DNA from: Bacteroidales bacterium UBA1176
GTDB taxonomy: Bacteria > Bacteroidota > Bacteroidia > Bacteroidales > WCHB1-69
Length of the DNA stretch: 39,606 nt
Direction: 5' to 3'
Assembly: GCA_002311645.1 (NCBI GenBank)
Contig: DBYW01000001.1
Coordinates: 48,938-88,543 of the forward strand
The notes under the pieces are model-generated. The model was not told the DNA's origin. It searched no databases and saw only the letters and a program-made list of their open reading frames with translations. Shown here piece after piece: positions 1 to 7,821 of the stretch (positions are counted from its first letter, which is position 1; every line of letters begins with the position of its first letter). The position numbers and the translations under genes were made by a program.

Positions 1-912
<912 letters not shown>

Positions 913-935
913 GACTTAACACGTCATATTGAACG

Positions 936-965
936 AAAAAAGGGCATTGTTTCAATGCCCTTTTT
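936..965 (+). terminator. Hairpin with U-run after tuf
   Basis: An 8-bp stem (GGGCATTG 942-949 with CAATGCCC 953-960) has a 3-base loop and is extended by an A-run paired with a T-run (961-965). It is followed after three bases by the tRNA-Trp gene, so it may terminate tuf only partly, or act as a processing signal that separates tuf mRNA from the tRNA. Confidence 0.75.
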
Positions 966-968
966 CAA

Positions 969-1042
969 AGGGGAATAGTTTAATGGTAGAATGACGGTCT
1001 CCAAAACCGCAGATGGGAGTTCGATTCTCTCTTCCCCTGCCA
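969..1042 (+). tRNA. trnW: tRNA-Trp (anticodon CCA)
   Basis: The acceptor stem AGGGGAA (969-975) pairs perfectly with TTCCCCT (1032-1038), followed by discriminator G and an encoded CCA end (1040-1042). The anticodon loop reads CTCCAAA, giving CCA, tryptophan. The T-arm is present with TTCGATT. It lies directly downstream of tuf, the arrangement commonly seen in bacteria, and has its own strong terminator at 1047-1073. Confidence 0.95.
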
Positions 1043-1046
1043 CCAC

Positions 1047-1073
1047 GCGAATCTCCGGATTCGCTTTTTTTTT
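1047..1073 (+). terminator. Intrinsic terminator after tRNA-Trp
   Basis: GCGAATC (1047-1053) pairs perfectly with GATTCGC (1058-1064) around a 4-base loop, followed by nine T residues. This is a textbook rho-independent terminator. It ends the tuf-trnW transcript and isolates it from metF. Confidence 0.9.
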
Positions 1074-1094
1074 GCCTCGAAAATACTATTGACT

Positions 1095-1973
1095 ATGCGA
1101 ATCAATGACATCCTGAAAAAGAAGAGAACCTTCTCTTTTGAAGTCTTTCCCCCGAATCCTGAGAATAGTAACATCCAAGACATCTACAACACCCTCGATG
1201 CCCTGCAGCAGTTCCGTCCCGATTTTATCAGCGTCACCTTCAAGGCGTCAGGAGATTTTAGCCAAAACACCATAGACTTGGCCTGCTATATCCAGCACCA
1301 TATCGCTGCCGAGCCTCTTGTTCATCTGACCTGTGGCGCTCTTGATGAACATGATGTGGACGCTCTTGCGGCCAAGATGCAGACGGAAGGTTTGGAAAAT
1401 GTACTTGCACTGCGCGGCGACAAGCCCGCCAACTTCGAAGGCGATTATCTCAAGCATTTCAAGCATTCCACGGAGTTGATGGACCATCTCCGCCAGCAAT
1501 ACGATTTTTGCCTTGCCGGTGCCTGCTATCCCGAAGGACATATTGAGTCTGAAAGTATCCGTGAAGACATTGCCACCCTGAAGCTCAAGCAGGACATGGG
1601 GGCGCAGTTCCTTATCACACAATTGTTTTACGACAACAACTTCTATTATCGTCTGGTGCGCGTGGCACGCCAGATGGGCATCACCATCCCTATCATTCCC
1701 GGCATCATGCCGCTTACCAGCGCGGTGATGTTCAACAAGATCAAGAACATGGCGGGAGCCACCATTCCTTTCGAGTTGCGTGTTCTCATCGACCGTTTCC
1801 GCGATGACAAGCAGGCTATGTATGAAATTGGTATCTCGTATGCCGTCCATCAAATACTCGACCTCCTGGCCAATGGAGCGGATGGCATCCATATCTATAC
1901 GATGAACAATGCCCGCGTGGCGGAGGAGATTTATCGTCGGATTCAGAATGTGATTGAGAAGGAATTAAGATAA
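1095..1973 (+). CDS. metF: Methylenetetrahydrofolate reductase
   Basis: FAD enzyme reducing 5,10-methylene-THF to 5-methyl-THF, the methyl donor for methionine synthesis; cytoplasmic. 292 residues, matching the ~296 of bacterial MetF. The N-terminal motif FSFEVFPP (residues 13-20) carries the conserved catalytic Glu16. The barrel motif with LTCG and the ALRGD block follow, and the C-terminal part has the FYDNNFYYRLV and GIMP segments typical of the family. An in-frame TTG lies 6 bases upstream, but ATG at 1095 gives the usual MRINDIL start. It starts only 22 bases after the tRNA-Trp terminator, leaving little room for a promoter, and no riboswitch is visible. In many bacteria secE-nusG would stand here instead. 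Confidence 0.95.
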   Translation: MRINDILKKKRTFSFEVFPPNPENSNIQDIYNTLDALQQFRPDFISVTFKASGDFSQNTIDLACYIQHHIAAEPLVHLTCGALDEHDVDALAAKMQTEGLENVLALRGDKPANFEGDYLKHFKHSTELMDHLRQQYDFCLAGACYPEGHIESESIREDIATLKLKQDMGAQFLITQLFYDNNFYYRLVRVARQMGITIPIIPGIMPLTSAVMFNKIKNMAGATIPFELRVLIDRFRDDKQAMYEIGISYAVHQILDLLANGADGIHIYTMNNARVAEEIYRRIQNVIEKELR

Positions 1974-1999
1974 CAAGGACACATGTTTATCATTTTGTT

Positions 2000-2782
2000 A
2001 TGAGAACGAATCATTTGCAACGTGTATTAAGCCTTTTCATGGCTGTTGTGCTGATGGGCATCAGCACCTTTGGTTTTGCACAACCGCCCCATCCGTCCCA
2101 ACACCAGGGGCATAATATCCTTACATCCATCACGGTTACATCCGATATTGATGGTTTTTGGTTGTTTATTGACGACATCCTTCAGAACGAGCAACCGGCA
2201 AAGTCCGTCAGACTGGACCAGGTGCCCGAAGGCGAACATTACCTGCGGGTAGAGATGGACGATCCCGAGCATCACACCATTGGACAGTTGGTGTATATCA
2301 ACCCGGCTAACAACCGTTTTCTCGTTGAGAAACAGCGTCATTTGTACGGGATTTCCATAGGGCGCATGGTCCCGCGCCCCGAAGTGGTGATGCCGTTGGT
2401 TGTACAACGGAACAGCCATCACCAAGGAAATAACCGACATGGTTATCGTCATGCCAACGTGATGCCAGCACCTCCTGTGCCCTCCGTTCCAATGGTGATG
2501 AATGCTGAAGAATTCCAAAATGCCCTTGGACGGGTCAAAAGCGAAGATTTTGAGAGCAACCGTCTCACGGCAGCCAAGCGGATTGTCAACAACAATTACT
2601 TTACGGTCGATCAGATTGATCAGTTATGCCGTCTCCTCGAATTTGACAGCAGCCGGATGGAGTTTGTCAAGCACGCCTACCCTCGTTGTGTGGAACCGAC
2701 GAAGTATTATATGTTGCGCGATCTTTTCTCTTTCGACAGTTACAAGCAGGAGCTGGACAAGTTTATCGACCAACAACAGTAG
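2000..2782 (+). CDS. Secreted protein with PEGA-like region and DUF4476 domain
   Basis: Function unknown. 260 residues: a signal peptide (about 1-28, cleavage near FGFAQ), a PEGA-like beta region (about 45-115, with GFWLFIDDIL and VPEGEHYLRVEM), a His/Asn-rich low-complexity linker (about 135-165), and a C-terminal helical region from about residue 167 to the end that I recognise as DUF4476, a family common in Bacteroidota. In that family the domain probably counts off short helices in exported proteins, but no activity is established. The start lies 26 bases after metF with no visible terminator, so co-transcription is likely, though a functional link to folate metabolism is not suggested. 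The element at 2795-2870 directly follows the stop codon. Confidence 0.8.
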   Translation: MRTNHLQRVLSLFMAVVLMGISTFGFAQPPHPSQHQGHNILTSITVTSDIDGFWLFIDDILQNEQPAKSVRLDQVPEGEHYLRVEMDDPEHHTIGQLVYINPANNRFLVEKQRHLYGISIGRMVPRPEVVMPLVVQRNSHHQGNNRHGYRHANVMPAPPVPSVPMVMNAEEFQNALGRVKSEDFESNRLTAAKRIVNNNYFTVDQIDQLCRLLEFDSSRMEFVKHAYPRCVEPTKYYMLRDLFSFDSYKQELDKFIDQQQ

Positions 2783-2794
2783 TATTTTATTTTT

Positions 2795-2870
2795 CCGCAG
2801 ACCACGCAGATTTCCGCAAATTTTCACGCCATTTTTTTGCAAGACTATAAGGGATAATTCCGATTTTTTT
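2795..2870. repeat. Intergenic repeat element, copy 1
   Basis: Starts with CCGCAGACCACGCAGATTT and ends with AAGGGATAATTCCGATTTTT. Its reverse complement matches 38442-38510 closely (shared GGAATTATCCCTT, TCTTGCAAAAAA and ATCTGCGTGGTCTGCGG blocks, with scattered substitutions). It encodes nothing recognisable. Located immediately downstream of the DUF4476 gene. Confidence 0.75.
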
Positions 2871-2911
2871 GATTATAATTATAACACAGCCTGGTCCGTT
2901 AGGACTGGAGA

Positions 2912-2943
2912 CAAAAATGACACATCCTATTCCGATGTGTCAT
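2912..2943 (-). terminator. Terminator of tRNA-Leu
   Basis: A 10-bp perfect stem ATGACACATC (2917-2926) / GATGTGTCAT (2934-2943) with a 7-base loop. Read on the minus strand the stem is followed by TTTTTGT, so it fits termination of the leftward tRNA-Leu transcript. Confidence 0.75.
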
Positions 2944-2962
2944 AAAAATGAAGGGAAAATTG

Positions 2963-3044
2963 TGCGGATAGGGGGACTCGAACCCCCACGGCTTACGCCA
3001 TTAGATCCTAAGTCTAACGCGGCTACCAATTACGCCATATCCGC
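2963..3044 (-). tRNA. trnL: tRNA-Leu (anticodon UAG)
   Basis: On the minus strand the acceptor GCGGATA (3044-3038) pairs perfectly with TATCCGC (2970-2964), discriminator A at 2963. Anticodon stem TTAGA/TCTAA encloses loop CTTAGGA, so the anticodon is TAG, reading CUN leucine codons. The long variable arm (TGGC-GTAA-GCCG) confirms class II tRNA-Leu. The T-arm is GGGGGTTCGAGTCCCCC. No CCA is encoded, unlike the tRNA-Trp in the same window. Confidence 0.95.
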
Positions 3045-3059
3045 ATCGCAAAAGGGCGG

Positions 3060-3067
3060 CAAAAATA
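3060..3067 (-). promoter_or_regulatory. -7 promoter element for tRNA-Leu
   Basis: CAAAAATA on the plus strand reads TATTTTTG on the minus strand, matching the Bacteroidota -7 consensus TAnnTTTG. It lies 16 bases upstream of the tRNA 5' end, so the start site falls just ahead of the tRNA. Confidence 0.65.
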
Positions 3068-3091
3068 CAAAAAAAGATGGTTGCCTCGCTG

Positions 3092-5407
3092 TTAGTATTT
3101 CACGAATCTGACAGTGTCGGCACTTTCTTTTTCGACAAGACGCACGAAGTAGGTGCCTGCCGGCAGACGGGAGATGTTCACTTCCAATTCGCAGCCTTCC
3201 ATTCTTATGTGTTTCACCACGCGGCTGGCCGCATCCACAATCTCAACGCGTCCCTTGAAAACAGGCGCGCTTGTGCGAAGGAGTATTTTGTCCTTTGCTG
3301 GATTGGGGTGGATGTACAGACGGGTCCGTGCATGGTCGGCAATGGAGGCACTCGGTGATCCGACGGCCAAGGCGTATTGACCGGCGGCGAGGAAATCCGT
3401 CTTCAAATAACCCGCATAGGAACTGCCCGTTTGCGTGGTGGGTATTACCCGCCACGACTCAGCCGTGTTCGGACGGTACAGCAACTTCAGGTTCTCTACG
3501 GCATAGCCGTTACACAAACTGTAGTCTAATGAATTTGCAGAACTCCGCATGAAACGGAACGTGAGCGTTCCCTCAACCGGCTCGTTGATGGTTTTGTCGT
3601 AGCCCATGTTCACTGTCCAATAGTGTGTGTCAGACATCCGATAGATGCTGTCCGGCAGTTGTTCCGTCTGGTCGGGTGCCACAAGGTTGTGCTCGATGCG
3701 CACCAACACGGTATCTGGGAAATGCGTCAGTTTTGCCGTACAGTTCGCATCCGTGCCTGTGAGGGTCTTCCCGTCCACTAACTCGCTTGTATAGTCGAGT
3801 GTGGCGTCCATTAATTTCTCGTAGTAATCCACTATGCCGAACATGGGCTCGAAAGGCAAGGAGACCGTTGTGTTGCCGAATTCGCCGGAAAAGGTCACGT
3901 CCTTTACGGTGTACAGTTCCCGTGCGGGGGACACGAATGTCAGGTCCACCTTGTTACTGTTGGCGAAATGTGTGGCATGATGCAGCTTTTGGTGCAAATA
4001 AACGCGATATTGCATGCCGCCGACCGGCACGATGGAATCGATGGAGAAGTGTAGGAAACCGGGGTTGTGAACCCAGCCTTGATAGAAATCCATCAGGTTC
4101 ATGCCCGAGATTTGCGACAGGTACTGGAACATCTCTTCGGATGCAACGTTGCCGTAGGCATGGCTCGACATCAGGTTGCGGAAGCAGTCGAAGAAGAGAG
4201 AGTCGCCCATGTATTGGCGCAGCGTGTGTACGACGAGCGCCCCTTTTTGATAGGAGTGCATGCCGTAGGTTACGGATTGCGGCACCTCGTCGAGGGCATA
4301 GTGCCCACCATCGTTTGTGACGATGTTCTTCAGTGTGGAGCGGTGCATGTCGCGGAGATAGTCCAAATAGGCGTTGGTGGTCTCATTGTTGTAAAGTATC
4401 TCTTTGCAGAGTGCTTCCGAGTATTCGGCGAAACCCTCGTTGATCCACATTTCTTCGGGGCGCGTGCAGGTGATGAGGTCACCAAACCAGTGGTGGAACA
4501 GCTCATGCCCGTAGAGGGTTTCGTAATCGGTGTTGCCGGTGACGGCGAACATCGGATAGGCGATGTTGGTGGCGTGTTCCATGGCACCGCCTGAGAAGTT
4601 GACTAATACATAACCCACGCGTGGCCATCGGTAGGGTCCGAACATGTGCTCGTATCCGTGCAAGATTTGCTTGAGATGCACGAATGTGCTAGCGATTCTG
4701 TCGATATGCGACGGTTGCGCATGGATTTGGATGGGGATGATGGCTTGCTGCCCATGGAAGGTGTCTTCATATACTTGGTAGTCACCGACCGCCATGGAGG
4801 CTAAATAGGCCGGGATGGGCTCGTCCATTTGCCAGGTCCACCGTTTGTTGCCATTGGGCAGGGTGATGGTGTCGGTCAGTAATCCGCCGCACACGGCCAT
4901 CTTTTGGGGCTCGGTGGTGATGTGCAGGGTATGTGACGACTTGCTGGTGAATTCGTCAAAGCAGGGGAACCAGGCACGTCCGATGCTGTGTGGCACGGTG
5001 TTGAGGGAGACTCCGATGCTATAGGCGTATTGGCCGGAAAAGAAGACCCCGCCCCAGTTGTCGTGCATGGGTATGCCATGGTAGTAGACCTCCATCACGG
5101 CGGTGTCACCCACCGCGACACCATTGAGCGGCAGAGTGAGTTTTCCGTTTTGATGGCTGAATGCGACCGCTTGTTGGTTACAGCGTGCAGAGTCAACGGT
5201 CAGAGCCTCCAAGTCGAAGGTGACATGGTCGGTCGATAGTTTTGGCGTCAGGGTCACAATGGCGTGCCCCACAATGTTGTGCGTGGTGAAGTCGGTGATA
5301 TCCAGCGAGATATCGTTGTGCAGGATATTGACAGTGTCGCTGCGCTCTTGGGCGTGGATGGCCACAACGGAGAACAGCAATATTCCCCAAAGAATTATTT
5401 TCTTCAT
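3092..5407 (-). CDS. M1-family zinc aminopeptidase with T9SS sorting domain
   Basis: Zinc metallopeptidase removing N-terminal amino acids, exported to the cell surface or medium. 771 residues. Signal peptide 1-19 (ending VVAIHAQ). The gluzincin site is complete: HELFH at 301-305 and zinc ligand Glu324 exactly 18 residues later in NEGFAEY. The substrate-binding GAMEN motif appears as GAMEH (274-278). The C-terminal ~80 residues (from about 693, LYIHPNPAKDKI to FVKY) match a type A Por/type IX sorting domain, so the protein is probably secreted through the outer membrane by T9SS and anchored or released there. The gene has its own -7 element at 5427-5434 and is a single-gene unit. It likely feeds extracellular peptide breakdown. 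The altered last residue of GAMEN is the only oddity. Confidence 0.93.
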   Translation of the reverse strand: MKKIILWGILLFSVVAIHAQERSDTVNILHNDISLDITDFTTHNIVGHAIVTLTPKLSTDHVTFDLEALTVDSARCNQQAVAFSHQNGKLTLPLNGVAVGDTAVMEVYYHGIPMHDNWGGVFFSGQYAYSIGVSLNTVPHSIGRAWFPCFDEFTSKSSHTLHITTEPQKMAVCGGLLTDTITLPNGNKRWTWQMDEPIPAYLASMAVGDYQVYEDTFHGQQAIIPIQIHAQPSHIDRIASTFVHLKQILHGYEHMFGPYRWPRVGYVLVNFSGGAMEHATNIAYPMFAVTGNTDYETLYGHELFHHWFGDLITCTRPEEMWINEGFAEYSEALCKEILYNNETTNAYLDYLRDMHRSTLKNIVTNDGGHYALDEVPQSVTYGMHSYQKGALVVHTLRQYMGDSLFFDCFRNLMSSHAYGNVASEEMFQYLSQISGMNLMDFYQGWVHNPGFLHFSIDSIVPVGGMQYRVYLHQKLHHATHFANSNKVDLTFVSPARELYTVKDVTFSGEFGNTTVSLPFEPMFGIVDYYEKLMDATLDYTSELVDGKTLTGTDANCTAKLTHFPDTVLVRIEHNLVAPDQTEQLPDSIYRMSDTHYWTVNMGYDKTINEPVEGTLTFRFMRSSANSLDYSLCNGYAVENLKLLYRPNTAESWRVIPTTQTGSSYAGYLKTDFLAAGQYALAVGSPSASIADHARTRLYIHPNPAKDKILLRTSAPVFKGRVEIVDAASRVVKHIRMEGCELEVNISRLPAGTYFVRLVEKESADTVRFVKY

Positions 5408-5426
5408 TTTAATCTGTTTTGAGCGG

Positions 5427-5434
5427 CAAAAATA
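5427..5434 (-). promoter_or_regulatory. -7 promoter element for the M1 peptidase
   Basis: CAAAAATA (minus strand TATTTTTG) matches TAnnTTTG, 20 bases upstream of the start codon. No clear -33 TTG at the standard spacing was seen. Confidence 0.6.
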
Positions 5435-5447
5435 CGAAAATATCCAT

Positions 5448-5486
5448 AAAAAAAGGTCGGACGCCTTGAGGCATCCGACCTTTTCC
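5448..5486 (-). terminator. Terminator of the Cys/Met PLP enzyme gene
   Basis: GGTCGGACGCC (5455-5465) pairs with GGCATCCGACC (5470-5480), 11 bp with one wobble, 4-base loop. On the minus strand it is followed by a run of seven T residues. It separates 5504-6700 from the downstream peptidase gene. Confidence 0.88.
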
Positions 5487-5503
5487 TATGGAGTCGCCAA
5501 ATA

Positions 5504-6700
5504 CTATTTGGTGGCGTCGATGGCTTGCTTGATGAGTTGGAAGGTGGCTTCGGGATCGTTGTCCAAGCCCATAGAGAAGCGGATGAGACCTTCGCTCATG
5601 CCCATTTCCTTCTGGATGTCCTCGGGCACCTCGGAGGAGGTGGATTTGCCGGAGTTGCTGAAGAGGGTCTTGAAGTAGCCTAAGCTGACGGCGAGGTAGC
5701 CCACGCCGAGTTCCTGCATCTTCTCCATGATGGCGGAAGCTCTTTCAGCCGTGCCCATGTCGATGGAGATCATGCCGCCGAAACCGTAACCATCGTTCAT
5801 CATCGATTTGAAGAGCTCGTGGTCAGGATGCTCGGGAAGGCCGGGGTAGTTGTACTTGATGCCGGTCTCTTTGAAGCGCTTGGCCAGATACATGGCGTTT
5901 TCGCTATGCTTCTTCATACGGATGTGCAGCGTGTGCAGATTCTTCTGGATGCTGGTGGAACGGAAGGTGTCCAAGACAGGACCGAGCAGCATAGCCGTAC
6001 CGTCGTTCACATCAATCAGGGAGTTGATATAGGCGGCAGAACCGCAGATGGCGCCGGCCACGCAGTCGTTCATGCCGTTCACATACTTCGTCATACTGTA
6101 GATGACCACATCCGCGCCCAAACGATACGGGGAGAAGATCATCGGAGTGAAGGTGTTGTCAACCAACAATTTTGCGCCAGCAGCGTGGGCGATCTTGGAG
6201 AGTTCCGGGAGGTTGGCGATACGCAGCAGCGGGTTGTTCATCGTTTCCGTATAGAGCACTTTGGTGTTCGGACGGATGGCCTTCTTGACGGCATCGAGGT
6301 CTTGCATGTTCACGAAGGTGACATCCACGTTGAACTTCTTGAGGTAGTTGTTCAGGAAGGCGAAAGTGCCGCCGTAGGTGGTCATGCTGGAGACGATGTG
6401 GTCGCCGGACTTGACTTCATGCAGCAGGGCGACGGTGATGGCGGCCATGCCGGAACCGGTGGTCCAGGCTAACTCGGTGCCTTCGATGGCGGCAAGTGAC
6501 TGTGCCAAGGAGAGGGTGCTGGGATTCCAATGACGGGAATAGAGGAAATAGCCCTCGGTTTCGCCATGGAAGGTGTCGGTCATGGTCTTGGCCTGTTCGA
6601 ACATGAAGGTTGCGCTGTCGCAGATAGCCGGGTTCACGCCACGGTAGGCGTCTTTCTTGTCCAATCTTTCAAGGTTGGTTGCGGGATCGAATTTTTCCAT
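5504..6700 (-). CDS. Cys/Met metabolism PLP enzyme, methionine gamma-lyase-like
   Basis: PLP enzyme of the cystathionine gamma-synthase/methionine gamma-lyase family; cytoplasmic. 398 residues, full family length. Visible landmarks: YSRHWNP (54-60), the PLP-stacking tyrosine in TTYGGTFAF (Tyr109), Asp181 in LLVDNTF, and the Schiff-base lysine Lys205 in SMTKYVNG. The usual GHSD/GHGD after the lysine motif is replaced by GMND. The TTYGGTFAFL block resembles methionine gamma-lyase, which splits methionine to methanethiol, 2-oxobutyrate and ammonia, but O-acetylhomoserine sulfhydrylase or a cystathionine lyase cannot be ruled out from sequence. It is transcribed alone between a -7 element (6748-6755) and a strong terminator. 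Confidence 0.85.
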   Translation of the reverse strand: MEKFDPATNLERLDKKDAYRGVNPAICDSATFMFEQAKTMTDTFHGETEGYFLYSRHWNPSTLSLAQSLAAIEGTELAWTTGSGMAAITVALLHEVKSGDHIVSSMTTYGGTFAFLNNYLKKFNVDVTFVNMQDLDAVKKAIRPNTKVLYTETMNNPLLRIANLPELSKIAHAAGAKLLVDNTFTPMIFSPYRLGADVVIYSMTKYVNGMNDCVAGAICGSAAYINSLIDVNDGTAMLLGPVLDTFRSTSIQKNLHTLHIRMKKHSENAMYLAKRFKETGIKYNYPGLPEHPDHELFKSMMNDGYGFGGMISIDMGTAERASAIMEKMQELGVGYLAVSLGYFKTLFSNSGKSTSSEVPEDIQKEMGMSEGLIRFSMGLDNDPEATFQLIKQAIDATK

Positions 6701-6747
6701 TATTGAATATTTTAGATTATTGTTTATGTAGTCCTGTATTGGGGGTG

Positions 6748-6755
6748 CAAATGTA
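6748..6755 (-). promoter_or_regulatory. -7 promoter element for the PLP enzyme gene
   Basis: CAAATGTA (minus strand TACATTTG) matches TAnnTTTG, about 48 bases upstream of the start codon. It lies just left of the gene fragment at 6766-6834. Confidence 0.6.
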
Positions 6756-6765
6756 CAAAATTTTT

Positions 6766-6834
6766 CTATTGGAAGGCGTTCTCGCTCAGGCCGTCGCCGG
6801 AGATGGCGAGGCGCGACATGGAGGATGGGGCTTG
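6766..6834 (-). pseudogene. Duplicated 3' end of the multidomain dehydrogenase gene
   Basis: 61 of 69 bases match the last 69 bases of the dehydrogenase gene (7822-7890), including the TAG stop. Translated, it reads APSSMSRLAISGDGLSENAFQ before the stop (written without its neighbours), against APSYMSRLAITGDGLSENAFQ in the intact gene. It lies in frame directly after the TAG stop of the lipoprotein gene, but has no start of its own. Two of the changes are silent and two are conservative, so it may have been coding until fairly recently. Either it is the tail of a lost paralogue or a scar of the event that placed the lipoprotein gene here. Confidence 0.8.
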
Positions 6835-7674
6835 CTAAGGAACTGGTGTGTATGTTAGCGTGAACGTATATGTGTCTTTTGCAGGGGATTCATTATCATT
6901 AAACGTATAGCTGATCTTGAACTCGTTTTCAGTAAGGGAGATAATTCTGCAATTTTCCAGAGATGAGTCATAGAAGAAAGGTATCTGCATAAATATCACT
7001 TGTGGGTTTGTCTCGTTGTCGAAACTCCAGTTGCCAAGTATAGATTCAGTGAAGGGGAACTCGTTATGATTAAGATTAAGATCAAAAAAGAAATCTTCTT
7101 CTGGAATTAATGAGCCCGGATTCCCGATTTCTATCCCGTTTTCCTTGAAAATGATGATATCATCAAGTTCAAAATCGTATAACCATCCGTCAAATAAGTC
7201 TGATATAAATAATCCGCTTGGCATTTGATATGCGGGAGTCGAAGTTGCTGCAGCAAGTTTCCAACCACGGGGAATGCACAGTTTCTGGGTGGGTGAAAGA
7301 GGAACATCCCTGTCCAAGGTGGTGAATGACACCACTTCACCATAAGCGGTACCTGCCTCATTCATGGCGTAAGCCCGCACATAGTAGGTGGTGTTGGGTT
7401 GCAGACCAGACAATAGGCTTACAAAATCACCAGTACCACTGCCATCTGTGGTGTGAAGGTCATTTACCGTCGGAGTGGTGTTGGCGGCGCTGTAGCAGAC
7501 CCCACGCACGGTGACATCGGCACCATTGACCAAGACAGAACCTCCTGCTTTAGCTGTATTACTGGTGATTTCTGAAATCTCAGCAGTTGTTACAGATGGG
7601 AGGTCTTTACGCGTGCATCCGCATATTGCTACAATAAGCAGACACATTGTCACAATTGTTTTTAGTTTGCCCAT
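6835..7674 (-). CDS. Lipoprotein with fibronectin type III-like domain
   Basis: Function unknown. 279 residues. N-terminal lipoprotein signal with candidate lipid-modified Cys20 (VAICGC), so probably membrane-attached at the periplasm or surface. Residues about 27-120 form a fibronectin III-like repeat typical of Bacteroidota surface proteins (GVCYS, GLQPNTTYYVRAYA, EVVSFTT). The remaining ~155 residues are Asp/Asn/Phe-rich and beta-like; I do not recognise them. Base composition of that C-terminal half is clearly lower in GC than the flanking genes, a hint of separate origin. The gene sits between an intact dehydrogenase gene and a duplicated copy of that gene's 3' end, and its TAG stop is in frame with the fragment. 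No convincing -7 element was found upstream. Confidence 0.7.
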   Translation of the reverse strand: MGKLKTIVTMCLLIVAICGCTRKDLPSVTTAEISEITSNTAKAGGSVLVNGADVTVRGVCYSAANTTPTVNDLHTTDGSGTGDFVSLLSGLQPNTTYYVRAYAMNEAGTAYGEVVSFTTLDRDVPLSPTQKLCIPRGWKLAAATSTPAYQMPSGLFISDLFDGWLYDFELDDIIIFKENGIEIGNPGSLIPEEDFFFDLNLNHNEFPFTESILGNWSFDNETNPQVIFMQIPFFYDSSLENCRIISLTENEFKISYTFNDNESPAKDTYTFTLTYTPVP

Positions 7675-7821
7675 AATTGCTACTTTGTTTTATTGTGTTT
7701 TTTGTTGATCATATAGGATAAAGAAAGCATTTGTGCTAAACGTAATAGCATAAACTTTTGATTATTTGTTGGTTTTGGATGTGATAATCGCGGTGTTAAG
7801 ACAAACGAATGTGACAAATCT

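Noticed and set aside
1065..1094. S-adenosylmethionine riboswitch ahead of metF
   Set aside because: Only about 30 bases separate the tRNA terminator from the start codon, too short for a known SAM riboswitch.
2780..2945. Short open frame overlapping the DUF4476 gene end and repeat element
   Set aside because: Runs through repeat and terminator sequence and has no recognisable content.
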